A stretch of 21,812 nucleotides of DNA from contig DAINMX010000090.1 in NCBI GenBank assembly GCA_036736205.1, positions 1-21,812 of the forward strand, given 5' to 3'. The notes under the pieces were generated by a model. The model worked only from the letters and a program-made list of their open reading frames with translations. It did no database searches and was not told the origin of the DNA. The translations under genes and the position numbers were made by a program. This stretch comes from XYA12-FULL-58-9 sp001798605 (lineage in GTDB: Bacteria; Myxococcota; XYA12-FULL-58-9). Of this stretch, positions 7,890 to 16,100 are shown piece after piece; positions within the stretch are counted from its first letter, which is position 1, and every line of letters starts with the position of its first letter.

Positions 7890-8184
7890 GAAGCGCAATG
7901 TGCTGTGGAGCGGACCAGCACTCGACGATCTGCGCGAAATTCGTGAGTACGTCAGCCGAGACAAACCGATGGCCGCGAGCAAGCTCGCACAGTCGATTCG
8001 TAAGAGCGTGCTCCGTCTTGCAACGCAACCCCGTTCGGGAAGAGATGTTCCCGAGCTCCGCGAGCGCGGGTATCGCGAGGCGATCGTTGCCCCCTACCGG
8101 ATCGTGTATGAGGTCCAGGATGAGCGGGTGTTGATTTTGCGCGTGTGGCACAGTCGGCGGAAGTTTAGCTACCATGCACGGTAG
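7882..8184 (+). CDS. RelE/ParE-superfamily toxin
   Basis: This 100-aa protein matches ParE_toxin/RelE length and layout: WSGPALDDLREIREYVSRDKPMAA (9-32), a central helix to QPRSGRDVPELRERGYREAIVAPYRIVYEV (49-78) and the terminal strand VLILRVWHSRRKF (83-95). RelE members cleave ribosome-bound mRNA and ParE members poison gyrase. These motifs do not separate the two with certainty, although the RSGRxVPEL and YRIVYEV pattern is common in ParE-annotated proteins. The ATG lies inside the antitoxin stop region. The last 20 nt overlap, tail to tail, the end of the leftward GT2 gene. Confidence 0.88.
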   Translation: MPKKRNVLWSGPALDDLREIREYVSRDKPMAASKLAQSIRKSVLRLATQPRSGRDVPELRERGYREAIVAPYRIVYEVQDERVLILRVWHSRRKFSYHAR

Positions 8185-9106
8185 TGTACTCGTCGTAGTG
8201 ATATCCGAGGGAACCGGCGACCAGTCCTGCGCCGAAGGCGGCGTCCCGTGCTGCGGCGAGACTCCGGTGTTTTCCGCGAATGACAGACAATGGCAAGCGA
8301 GCGATGCCGCGACCGATGTGCAGTGGGCCAAGCATTGCACAGCGAAGGCGGTCGAGGCGCGTGGGGGACAGTTGTCGGGTCGTCAGGGCGCGGCTGACTC
8401 CGGCGCGAAACGCCCGGCGTAGGAGCCAGTGCGCCGACATCCGACTGGGCGGAACGGTTTCGGTGACAATGGCGGTGTCGGCCCAGATCATCTTGGCGCC
8501 GCGCAGCAGGAGCTCTTTCGAGAGGTAGGCGTCGGTTCCTCCGGTCAACGCCATCTCTTCATTGAAAGGGCGCGAGCCGAGGGCTGCCGTTACAGTCCTT
8601 GTGCGGAACAGGACGTTGCCTGTGAATGCGTTTTCGATGGGTGAGCCGGTTGCAAACCTCCGCCGCTCGTAGAAGCCACCCTCGACGGCCCACGCTGGTG
8701 GGCTGGGGCCGAGGTCGGAGAGCACAGGGCCGGCCACGACGTCGGCGTCGTAGATTCTCTGGACTCGCAGCAGCTCGTCGAGCCAGTTGGGCTCAGGGAT
8801 TTCATCATCGTCGATGAATGCCACGAGATCGTTCTTGTCGTTGACCGCGACGGCGAACGCGGTGTTGCGTGCGAAGGGGATGCCTCGCTTCGGTTCGGTT
8901 ACATAGTCGAGCGGCCAAGGGAGTGTGGTGGTTTGCGTTTCGCAGACGCTCTTGCTCGAGGCGGACGAGTCGTTGTCGACGACGATGATCCGCAATGGCT
9001 CGGGACGGTCTTTGCAAAAGGTGAGTCGGCCGAGGGCATCCAGCAGCCGCGCCAAGCCATCGGGGCGCTTGCAGGTGATGATGCATATGGCGACTTGAGG
9101 AGCCAT
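8165..9106 (-). CDS. Family 2 glycosyltransferase (ExoM-like)
   Basis: From ATG at 9104-9106 this is a 313-aa GT-A fold transferase. VAICIITCKRPDGLARLL (5-22) is the nucleotide-sugar-binding strand, VVDNDS (42-47) follows, GIPFARNTAF (75-84) and FIDDDEIPEPNW (97-108) contain the acidic metal site, and ADVVAGPV is at 121-128. TGNVLF is at 162-167 and GGTDAYLSKEL, the probable catalytic-base region, at 189-199. The FARN and DDDE pattern is like ExoM-type transferases of exopolysaccharide synthesis; the transferred sugar cannot be told. A longer open frame upstream lies inside the ligase gene and lacks support. It follows the ligase stop by 4 nt, so the two are co-transcribed. Its 3' end overlaps the toxin gene by 20 nt on the opposite strand. 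Confidence 0.9.
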   Translation of the reverse strand: MAPQVAICIITCKRPDGLARLLDALGRLTFCKDRPEPLRIIVVDNDSSASSKSVCETQTTTLPWPLDYVTEPKRGIPFARNTAFAVAVNDKNDLVAFIDDDEIPEPNWLDELLRVQRIYDADVVAGPVLSDLGPSPPAWAVEGGFYERRRFATGSPIENAFTGNVLFRTRTVTAALGSRPFNEEMALTGGTDAYLSKELLLRGAKMIWADTAIVTETVPPSRMSAHWLLRRAFRAGVSRALTTRQLSPTRLDRLRCAMLGPLHIGRGIARLPLSVIRGKHRSLAAARDAAFGAGLVAGSLGYHYDEYTTVHGS

Positions 9107-9110
9107 TGGG

Positions 9111-11045
9111 TTATCGGGCCGCCGGTCTTGCGTCGGCCGAGGTTTCCCGGTGCAACTCCGCCATGAACGCGCCAACCAGTGTGGCAAAAGCAAGGGCGAC
9201 GGGTTTGTGGAAGAGGACGTCGTGGGTGATGCCCAAGGTCCAGAAGGCACCGATTGTGCAGAGCAGGGCAGTACCCGCGGCGCGGACATGCTCGCCGCGG
9301 CGTAGGTGGATCAAGCGGTCTTCTCGACAACGGGCACCGCGCAAGGCGGCGAGGGCGAGGGCGAGCCACATGGTGAGATAACCGCCGAGTCCCACCGGGC
9401 CGGCTTCGGCCCAGGCGGCGAGGACAAGGCTGTGGGGGTAGGTTCGTGGCACGTTATAGAGTGATCCGGCCGCCGTGTAGTACTGCTCCGACAGGGTGGG
9501 GTAGTTGGCGAGACCAGCGCCCAGGGGATGGTCGGCAAGGAGCTCGACGCCTTGAGCCCAAAGAAAAGCCCGGTCCAAGCCAGTGGAGCGCGAACCGATG
9601 GAGGCGATGCGGTTGCGCACGGTGGGGGCGCTCAGGGCGATGGTGGCGACGATGACGGCGGCGATGACGGCGCGCAGGCGCCATCGAGGTGAGCCCATCC
9701 AGATGGCGACGGCGACGGCGACGAGGACGCCAAGGACTGCACCGCGGGTGAATGTGAGCAGTAGGGTTGCCGTACTGAGGATGATGAGTGCGAGCTCGAG
9801 CAGGCGCGGTTTTAGCTTGAACGGAATGACCAACTGGCGGCTCACCAAGATAGAGATACCGAGCACGGCGACGTGGGCCATCTTCAGGCGATGACGGAAG
9901 AAGCCACCGGCCACGAGTTGGTCGCTGGTGCCGGGGATGCGGCTCTGGGAGCCCTTGAGGAGGGAGAGCCGCAGGGAGTCGGCCCATTCGTGGGGGGACA
10001 CCGTGCTGCCTGTCGAGCTCCCGAGGAGGTTGAGGCCGTACAGTGACAGGCCGACGAGGCAAGCGATGCCCAGGCCAACGAAGAAGCCGCGCAGGGTGCG
10101 TTCGAGCCAAACAGCGGGAAGGCTGAGAACGCTCCAAAAGGCCAGGGGGAAGAGCAACCAGGGGGCCAAGCGGCCGAGCTCGCGCGGTTCGAGGAGGCCA
10201 TGTCCGGAGATGACGGCGGCGACCAGGGCCATGCCGATCCACAATCCAAAACCGATGGCGAAGAGGCGGCCGTTGCCCTTGAGGATTGCGGCGAAGGGGA
10301 CCGCGTCGCGTCGGACGATCATCATGATGAGGCACAAGCCAGCAGCGCCGAAGGCCACCCCCTCGCCCACGGGCAACATGGCGGCGGTGAGCACCAGTGA
10401 CCAACCGTGCCATTGTTGCTTGGTGCCGAAGTGGGGTTTGGCAGCGAAGAGGGGAGTAGATGTCCCGCTTACGTCTGCCGCCGTTGCATTTGCCGTCGGC
10501 AGGGAGTCGGCCAAAGGATCTGCCGGTGTGGCGGCGGGACGCAGATCCCAGAGCGTCCAGAAAACTCCCACGCCCCAGAGCAGGCCAGTGCTCAACGCCA
10601 CGAGGGTGTGCGCTTGGTTGAGCCAGTGATCTCGAATCAAGATGAGGTCAACCGCGGCGATGGCGGGTGCCACGGCGACCAGAATGATCAGTCGCCGCCG
10701 GGGGGTCGGACCGACGGCAACCAGCACCACCAGTCCCGAGGCCGCGACGAGCAGTCGCATGGTCGAGCCGTCGGCACCTGCCCAGGCCAAAAACGCGATG
10801 GCACCAGTGGTCGCTGCCACCACGAACCACAATGTCGGCGCACGACTGTTGGTGGCCACGACCACACCGACGACGATTGCGATGCAACCAACGGACACAA
10901 GTGAAGCCCAGCTCCATGTGGCCAAGCTGTCCCCTGTGACAAACCCACCGATGAGGGCGGCGAGAAGGTAGGCGATGGCGACCGTCATGGGGCGGGCCAC
11001 GTTGACGGGTGTGGAGGGACTAGGGCTAGGGGCAATCGTCGTCAT
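9111..11045 (-). CDS. O-antigen ligase/polymerase-like polytopic membrane protein (Wzy_C family)
   Basis: From ATG at 11043-11045 this is 644 aa. Starts at ATG 10986-10988 (625 aa) and TTG 11091-11093 (660 aa) are also in frame; none has a clear Shine-Dalgarno. It has about 12-14 hydrophobic spans. The Wzy_C region, numbered from the TTG, shows LLLTFTRGAVLGV (444-456), then the periplasmic loop TGLDRAFLWAQGVELLADHP (504-523) with GAGLANYP, then PHSLVLAAWAEAGPVGLGG (553-571). This is the pattern of WaaL/Wzy enzymes that ligate or polymerise undecaprenyl-linked glycans at the periplasmic face. The Pro/Ser-rich N-terminal extension is made by a tandem duplication. The 200-aa hydrophobic N-terminal part before the core, followed by a disordered Ala/Thr-rich stretch (186-220), is longer than in simple WaaL proteins. 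The GT2 gene follows after 4 nt. Confidence 0.85.
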   Translation of the reverse strand: MTTIAPSPSPSTPVNVARPMTVAIAYLLAALIGGFVTGDSLATWSWASLVSVGCIAIVVGVVVATNSRAPTLWFVVAATTGAIAFLAWAGADGSTMRLLVAASGLVVLVAVGPTPRRRLIILVAVAPAIAAVDLILIRDHWLNQAHTLVALSTGLLWGVGVFWTLWDLRPAATPADPLADSLPTANATAADVSGTSTPLFAAKPHFGTKQQWHGWSLVLTAAMLPVGEGVAFGAAGLCLIMMIVRRDAVPFAAILKGNGRLFAIGFGLWIGMALVAAVISGHGLLEPRELGRLAPWLLFPLAFWSVLSLPAVWLERTLRGFFVGLGIACLVGLSLYGLNLLGSSTGSTVSPHEWADSLRLSLLKGSQSRIPGTSDQLVAGGFFRHRLKMAHVAVLGISILVSRQLVIPFKLKPRLLELALIILSTATLLLTFTRGAVLGVLVAVAVAIWMGSPRWRLRAVIAAVIVATIALSAPTVRNRIASIGSRSTGLDRAFLWAQGVELLADHPLGAGLANYPTLSEQYYTAAGSLYNVPRTYPHSLVLAAWAEAGPVGLGGYLTMWLALALAALRGARCREDRLIHLRRGEHVRAAGTALLCTIGAFWTLGITHDVLFHKPVALAFATLVGAFMAELHRETSADARPAAR

Positions 11046-11098
11046 GGGCTGGGCCAGGTTGAAGGGTGTGGAGGGACTGGGGCTCAGGGGCAATCTTC
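10984..11098. repeat. Tandem ~57-bp duplication covering the start of the ligase gene
   Basis: Copy one is 10984-11040 (57 bp) and copy two 11041-11098 (58 bp, with one inserted base and several substitutions). Each begins gtcatggg, so each copy carries an in-frame ATG on the minus strand. The encoded peptides are PSPSPSTPVNVARPM and SPSPSTPFNLAQPM. A weak further match (gtcacgagccgg) begins at 11099. Confidence 0.8.
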
Positions 11099-11213
11099 GT
11101 CACGAGCCGGTGACTATAACGAGATGGGCCTCGCCACAAGGTTGTGGCTCGTGGCTCTTGTGGCTCTGGTGGCCTCCATTGGAGCGTCCGAGGGCGACGT
11201 CCACTGGCTGTGC

Positions 11214-11480
11214 TCAGAGCATGTACAAGAGAGACAAGCCCACACCCGCTCCAAAGCCCTGAGAATACCGGGTGCCGAGAGTGAGGTGGAGGTCAACGAT
11301 GTTGAAGGCGCGGACGCCGAGGGCACCAACAAGGGCGTTCTCGAATAGGGTACCCGTATCCAAGTCGGAGGTTTGTGTGACGCGCCGATCGAATTTGAGC
11401 CGTACGAATGGTATGACCTTCTCGGTAGATGCAGCAGGTGCAGCAGAAGACTTGACCGGGGCGTGGTCGGATGCTCTCAT
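11214..11480 (-). pseudogene. Possible remnant of an outer-membrane beta-barrel protein (C-terminal end only)
   Basis: The frame from ATG 11478-11480 encodes 88 aa and remains open to a TTG at 11526-11528. Its last 65 residues alternate polar and hydrophobic positions (VIPFVRLKFDRRV, FENALVGALGVRAF, IVDLHLTLGTRYSQGF, GAGVGLSLLYML), as in transmembrane beta-strands. The C-terminus lies close to the stop, as in barrel proteins, although the last residue is Leu rather than Phe or Tyr. There is no signal peptide and the piece is far too short for a barrel, so a truncated relic is the simplest reading. A small intact gene of unknown role, or chance, cannot be excluded. Confidence 0.35.
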
Positions 11481-11494
11481 CGTGTGCGTGCTGT

Positions 11495-11581
11495 TCGGGA
11501 GTCGCAGGACTGGTCGGCAGAGCGGCAAGTCGTCGCACGGGTCGGCAGAGCGGCAAGTCGGGAGTCGTAGAACTGGTCGGC
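11495..11581. repeat. Degenerate GTCGG-rich direct repeats upstream of the kinase gene
   Basis: ggtcggcagagcggcaagtcg occurs at 11512-11532 and exactly again at 11540-11560. A 24-bp unit beginning tcgggagtcg and ending actggtcggc occurs at 11495-11518 and 11558-11581 with two changes. They end about 25 bp before the kinase start and may be simple slippage repeats or part of its upstream region. Confidence 0.75.
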
Positions 11582-11606
11582 GGGTCGGCAGGTCGGAGCA
11601 TATTGG

Positions 11607-12920
11607 ATGTCAGAGCAATTTGGCGGGTATAGCCTTCTAGAGCAAATTGGCATCGGCGGTATGGCCGAGGTGTTTCTGGCCCGCCACTCCGGCGTCGAGG
11701 GATTCGAGAAAGAGATCGTCATCAAGCGGATTCGCCCGCATCTCTCTGCAACAGCGTCCTTCGTCAACATGTTCCTCGGTGAGGCGAAGCTCGCGGCCCA
11801 GCTCAGCCATCCGAACATCGTCCAGATTTACGACCTCGGTAAGATCAAGGACTCCTACTTCATCGCCATGGAGTACATCGCTGGCCGCGACCTGTCGGCG
11901 ATCATTCCCAAGTGCAAGGCCGACAACATTCCGTTCCCCGTCGAATATTGTTTGAAGATCGCCTCCAGTGTTTGCGAGGCGCTCTATTACGCCCATACGA
12001 AAACGGATGCCTTTGGCACACCGTTTCACATCGTCCATCGTGACGTGTCGCCTGAAAATATCCGAGTGGCGCTGACCGGCACCGTGAAGATTCTTGATTT
12101 TGGCATTGCCAAGGCGGCGACGCAGCTGCACGAGACCAAGGCCGGGGAGATCAAGGGCAAGTTGGTCTACATGTCCCCCGAACAGGTGATGGGCAAAGAT
12201 GTCGACCATCGCTCTGATATCTTTTCCCTCGGCGTGGTGATGTATGAGGCGCTTACGGGCCTCAAGATGTTTTCCGGTGAGAACGATCTGACCATCATGA
12301 ACAACATTATAGAGGGCAAGATCTATCCGCCTTCGTATTTTCGTGATGATGTTCCCGAAGAGGTCGAGTCGATCTTGATGAAGTCGTTGGCGAAAGATCG
12401 CCGCAAGCGCTACCAGTCGGCGTGCGATATGCAACTCGACATTGATACGTTCCTCGCTGGCCACGAGTTCACGCCATCCAACATTCATCTCGCAAACTTC
12501 ATGAAGCAGCTCTTCAAAGACGAGCTTGCCGCCGAACAGGAACGTCGCATCGCGGAGACGCCCACCTCGAGCCCGCGATTTTACACCCCGGCCCCAAACC
12601 ACGCCTCGCCCGCGAGGGCCCATCCCCCACCTCCTCCTTCACCCACCATCTCGGATGTTCGCGAGGCGCAAGAGCAGGAGCGGGCCAAGCAGGATCGAGC
12701 TCAAGGGGGTGACAACACAACGAGCGGTGCGGTGGAATCCGGTGTCATTGAAATTGTGCCGGCAGAGATGACAGAGGAGCGAACGGCCACGGAGGGACTC
12801 GTGGTGCCACTGTCGAATGAAGAGATCGACCGTCTCAAGACGATCGCCGACCGTAAGAACATGTCAGTCGAAGACATCGTGCGCGACATCGTCGGCCATT
12901 TCTTGAAATTCCAGACCTGA
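11607..12920 (+). CDS. Eukaryotic-like serine/threonine protein kinase with a ribbon-helix-helix-like C-terminus
   Basis: This 437-aa kinase has all canonical elements: Gly loop IGIGGMAEV (14-22), the Lys of subdomain II in VIK (K40), helix-C Glu in GEAKLAAQLSHPNIV (E59), catalytic HRDVSPEN (144-151, Asp146), DFG (164-166), MSPEQ (189-193) and DIFSLGVVMYE (204-214). It therefore should be active. The kinase domain ends near 285. A Pro/Ser-rich linker (about 315-350) and a charged stretch follow, then residues 400-435 (PLSNEEIDRLKTIADRKNMS and the following VEDIVRDIVGHFLKF) resemble a CopG-type ribbon-helix-helix. No transmembrane segment or extracellular sensor domain is present, so it appears cytosolic, unlike PknB. 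GGAG (11595-11598) lies 8 nt before the ATG. The next gene, for a large orphan protein, is co-oriented 210 nt downstream and could encode a substrate. Confidence 0.93.
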   Translation: MSEQFGGYSLLEQIGIGGMAEVFLARHSGVEGFEKEIVIKRIRPHLSATASFVNMFLGEAKLAAQLSHPNIVQIYDLGKIKDSYFIAMEYIAGRDLSAIIPKCKADNIPFPVEYCLKIASSVCEALYYAHTKTDAFGTPFHIVHRDVSPENIRVALTGTVKILDFGIAKAATQLHETKAGEIKGKLVYMSPEQVMGKDVDHRSDIFSLGVVMYEALTGLKMFSGENDLTIMNNIIEGKIYPPSYFRDDVPEEVESILMKSLAKDRRKRYQSACDMQLDIDTFLAGHEFTPSNIHLANFMKQLFKDELAAEQERRIAETPTSSPRFYTPAPNHASPARAHPPPPPSPTISDVREAQEQERAKQDRAQGGDNTTSGAVESGVIEIVPAEMTEERTATEGLVVPLSNEEIDRLKTIADRKNMSVEDIVRDIVGHFLKFQT

Positions 12921-12926
12921 AAGTTC

Positions 12927-12960
12927 ACGGCACACGGCACACGGCACAGGGCACACCGCA
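12927..12960. repeat. 7-bp tandem repeat (ACGGCAC), about five copies
   Basis: Three exact copies of acggcac (12927-12947) are followed by two decayed ones (agggcac, accgca). They begin 6 bp after the kinase stop, in the 210-bp gap before the large orphan gene. No hairpin with a T-run was seen there. The rest of the gap is AT-rich, with a possible -10 (tagaat, 13073-13078) but no good -35. Confidence 0.8.
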
Positions 12961-13118
12961 ACAGGTTGAAATTGCATTGTTTCCAAAGCGCCAATAACAA
13001 GACAAATGTACCTTTTTGCGTCGGATCGACTGGACGAAGCGGCGGCATAGAAGTAGACTGTCGAGTAATTATTAGAATTTGAAAATTGGGATGTTCCTCA
13101 TATCCCAAGAGCCAAAAT

Positions 13119-13123
13119 AGGAG
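13119..13123 (+). promoter_or_regulatory. Shine-Dalgarno site fixing the start of the 1060-aa gene
   Basis: AGGAG lies 7 nt before ATG 13131-13133. It favours this start over an in-frame upstream codon at 13086, which has no such site. Confidence 0.8.
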
Positions 13124-13130
13124 ATCAAGC

Positions 13131-16100
13131 ATGTCCGGCGACAACACAGTCAACGTCACCAATCCCGTTGTGGCAAACCAACAGGTTGACGAGCAACAAC
13201 AGCGCAACCTCGACGTGAACAACGCGGTGAGAAGAGGTATCGATGCCTTTGACGCCAACCTGGCGAAGGGCTTCAGGTGCCTGCGTGGACCGGACCACAA
13301 AGTGCAGTTTGTCAAAATTGGTTCAGACAGAGAGATGGAGACTCTCGGTGGACCCGTTCAGCTTGAAGTACCGGAGGGGATGGAGCTTGGTGCCCTTCAG
13401 GCCAACATCGTCGGACAGCTCCAGAAGATTGCCGAAGAAAAGATCGGCCGCCGCGACCAGTATGAGAACACCGCGCGGATGCCGATGTTTCACGAGATTG
13501 ACAACAAAGTGCAGGGATTGGCTCCGGTTAAGGTCAAGATCCCCGAAGAGCTTTTGAAGTGGGCGAGCCCAACTCCAACGCAGATGATTGACAGCAGGTC
13601 CGACAATGAGATCCGCAAGCTTCTGACCGGCATTTCCGTCGGTTCGGCACGACAACTGGCGAGCGATCCCGACCTCAAGGGGCGTGCGGCGCTCACCAAC
13701 ATGTGGCTCAACATGGATTATGGCGGCGCGATCAATCGTGCCACCGAGGACCGCAAGCAGATGGACAAGGTCGCCAATGCCCTGGCAACCACAGCCGTCA
13801 CCGCGGAAGAGACCAACGCATGGATTTTTGGAGGCGAGGTCGAGGGCAACAAGATTCGTGGAATCATCGACAAAGATGAGCAGCAAAAAGTCCTGTCCTA
13901 CCTGGTCACAACCGACAAAACCGCAGACACAAGTCGCGCCAGCGAAGTGCTGAGTCGCGCAATCGCCAAAGGTGAGACCAGCTTCATCAACGCCGCCTAC
14001 AAGGGCCACCAAGATCTCTTCTTACAGCTCGACACCCCATCCTTGGTCAAGCTGTCCAAGATGAATCTGGGCGAGGGTGCCATGCCGTCGGGCCCACAGA
14101 TGGCGGGCAGTATCATCACCATGCAGGCCCTCGAGCTGGCTGGCCACAGGTCGAGCAAGCTCGACGTAGATGTGCTCTTTGACGCCAAAGATGGCAACCC
14201 AGAGTTTGCCAAAGCAGCGCTCAGCAAGGACCTTCTTCTGCAGCTCCACAGTGCCAATGTGAGCACCGGCGCAGTTGCGGGTGGAATTGCCTCGAGCATG
14301 TTGACCGCAGATTTCTCTTTGCTGGCAAAGACCGCCCAAGACAATCCAGCGCTCGTCAAGGACATCTTGCTCAACCCGGCAAGCCAAGACGAAATTTTCA
14401 AGAACATCAACAATGGCGGCGAGAAGACCAACCGCGACACCTTCGCGGTGGCGGTGGGGACCGTATTGGCGAGCGACGCCATTTCGACGGAGGATCGTGT
14501 CAAAGTGGCTAAGGCAATTCTTGGCCACAAGCATTACGAACGAACGATGCGCAAGGTGGGCAAGCAGGACTTCCGCAAGGCCGGGGCGTTCGAAGCACTC
14601 CTCATCAAAACGGTTAGAGAGGGCAGCGAGCAAATCTCACAGACGGCCGCCACGGTGGCGACATCTGCAGAAGTCGCAAAACCAGAAGTCGCAAAGATTG
14701 CTGATGAACGGGTTGCACTGACGATTGACGAGCCTCCCCCGGCTGCTCAAGAAGATAAGATCGTTCCAAAGGAGATAACACAGGTATCCCCCGAGGCTCG
14801 GCGAGCTCCCGCCAGCGCCAAGTGGCTCACGGGAATCGGTGTCACACCCGAGACCAACCCAACCAAGTTGGCGGCCCAGGTTGCACATTGGGGTAAGCTT
14901 CTCCAAGACGCCGGATACTCTGTGCTAGGCACCAAAGAAGGCACCACGCTCAAGGACTGCGGACCTAAAGCGCAACAAGCTGCCAAGGACGCCATGGCCG
15001 ATGCGGGAATTGCGCCCACAGCGCCAGACTCAGCCAGGCTAGAAAAAGTCCTTTTGGAGAAGGCCCCGAAAACTAGGGAGGTCCAAGAAATCAAGCCCGC
15101 GTGGGTTTTGGGGTCGATCAAATACACTAACTTCGACAAATTTGTGAGCGATAGCGTTGCCAGTTTCGAAAAGGTGAGTCGCTCCGACAAGGATAGCCCA
15201 TCTGCCCACAAGAGGATGATTGGGTTCGCAACCGACATGGGTGCGGCAATCGCCAAGGAAGTGAAAAACGGAAAATACGGCGCAGAAGGTCTCGCGGTGC
15301 TTGAAAAAGAGGGCAAGAAATTCATCCTCGAACAGCTCAAAGCTGCGAATGGTCGCCACTCACCGGCCAATTACATTAATGAAGGCAACCTCGCCGAAGC
15401 GGCCGAGAAAGCATATGTCGGAATCAAGACATTCATTGCCGGAATCGATCTGGATCTCGAAAAACTCAAGTCAAAGACTGGCACAGATTCGGAGTTGAAG
15501 GTTGCCAAAGAGAAAGTTCTGCAGTCGATGCAGAAAAAGGATTGGGGTGAAGTGGTCAAGGAGCTTCGAGGTTTTGACGAAAGTCAAAAAGAGCTCGCCA
15601 TCGAGCTCGTCATTGGTCTCGAATCCAAAATGGACGGGTACACCGTTGGCCACACGAAGACCAACGTCGCAACCCATTCTCAGAGACTGGAATATGCAAA
15701 ACTGGCTGCCGATCTGGGTGTCGCCGACAAGATAGCTCCCACTCTTGTGAAACTGTTGGGTACGGGGAAGCGCGGTGAGGCGGCGGACATCATTGTGAAG
15801 CTGGCGGCCAAAGATCCGGCGGCGGCGGCGGCTAAGCTGGCTCAAGAGATTTTGCCCAAACTCAACGACGAGAATGTGGAGAGTCTTCTGTCTCACCTCG
15901 TCAGCAAAGTTGAGAGTCCAAAATTTTTCAACCTCATGGCCGGTGGGATAGCAGATGGATTGAAGTCAATCGATTGGCAAGCAAGGCGGCCCCTCGTTGA
16001 GACGCTCATCACCAAGCTTGGCAAGGAAGGCTTTTTGCAGTTGGTGTTCGGTTCGGAGTCTCTCCTGAAGGTTTTGAGTGATGTCGCAATAAGCGGAACC

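Larger units (their letters stand above)
11094..11606. other. 513-bp interval without a well-supported gene
   Basis: Between the longest ligase start and the kinase gene there is no convincing full gene. The interval holds a possible beta-barrel remnant on the minus strand (11214-11480) and, nearest the kinase, degenerate GTCGG-rich direct repeats. A short rightward frame (11124-11348) begins with a hydrophobic signal-like stretch, but it continues as low-quality acidic sequence antisense to the barrel-like frame. The promoter for the leftward ligase operon and that for the kinase should be here; I could not define either. Confidence 0.5.

Noticed and set aside
9454..10413. 319-aa minus-strand frame within the ligase gene
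   Set aside because: Arg/Pro/His-rich high-GC shadow without hydrophobic spans; the ligase frame has membrane segments and Wzy_C motifs.
11124..11348. Small rightward frame with a signal-peptide-like start
   Set aside because: After the hydrophobic start the sequence is acidic low complexity without a family, and it is antisense to a more protein-like frame. No Shine-Dalgarno was seen.
11637..12623. 328-aa frame antisense to the kinase
   Set aside because: It mirrors the kinase codons; no domain and no start signal.
13323..14012. 229-aa frame antisense to the 1060-aa gene
   Set aside because: No domain, and the sense gene has a strong ribosome-binding site and uninterrupted frame.
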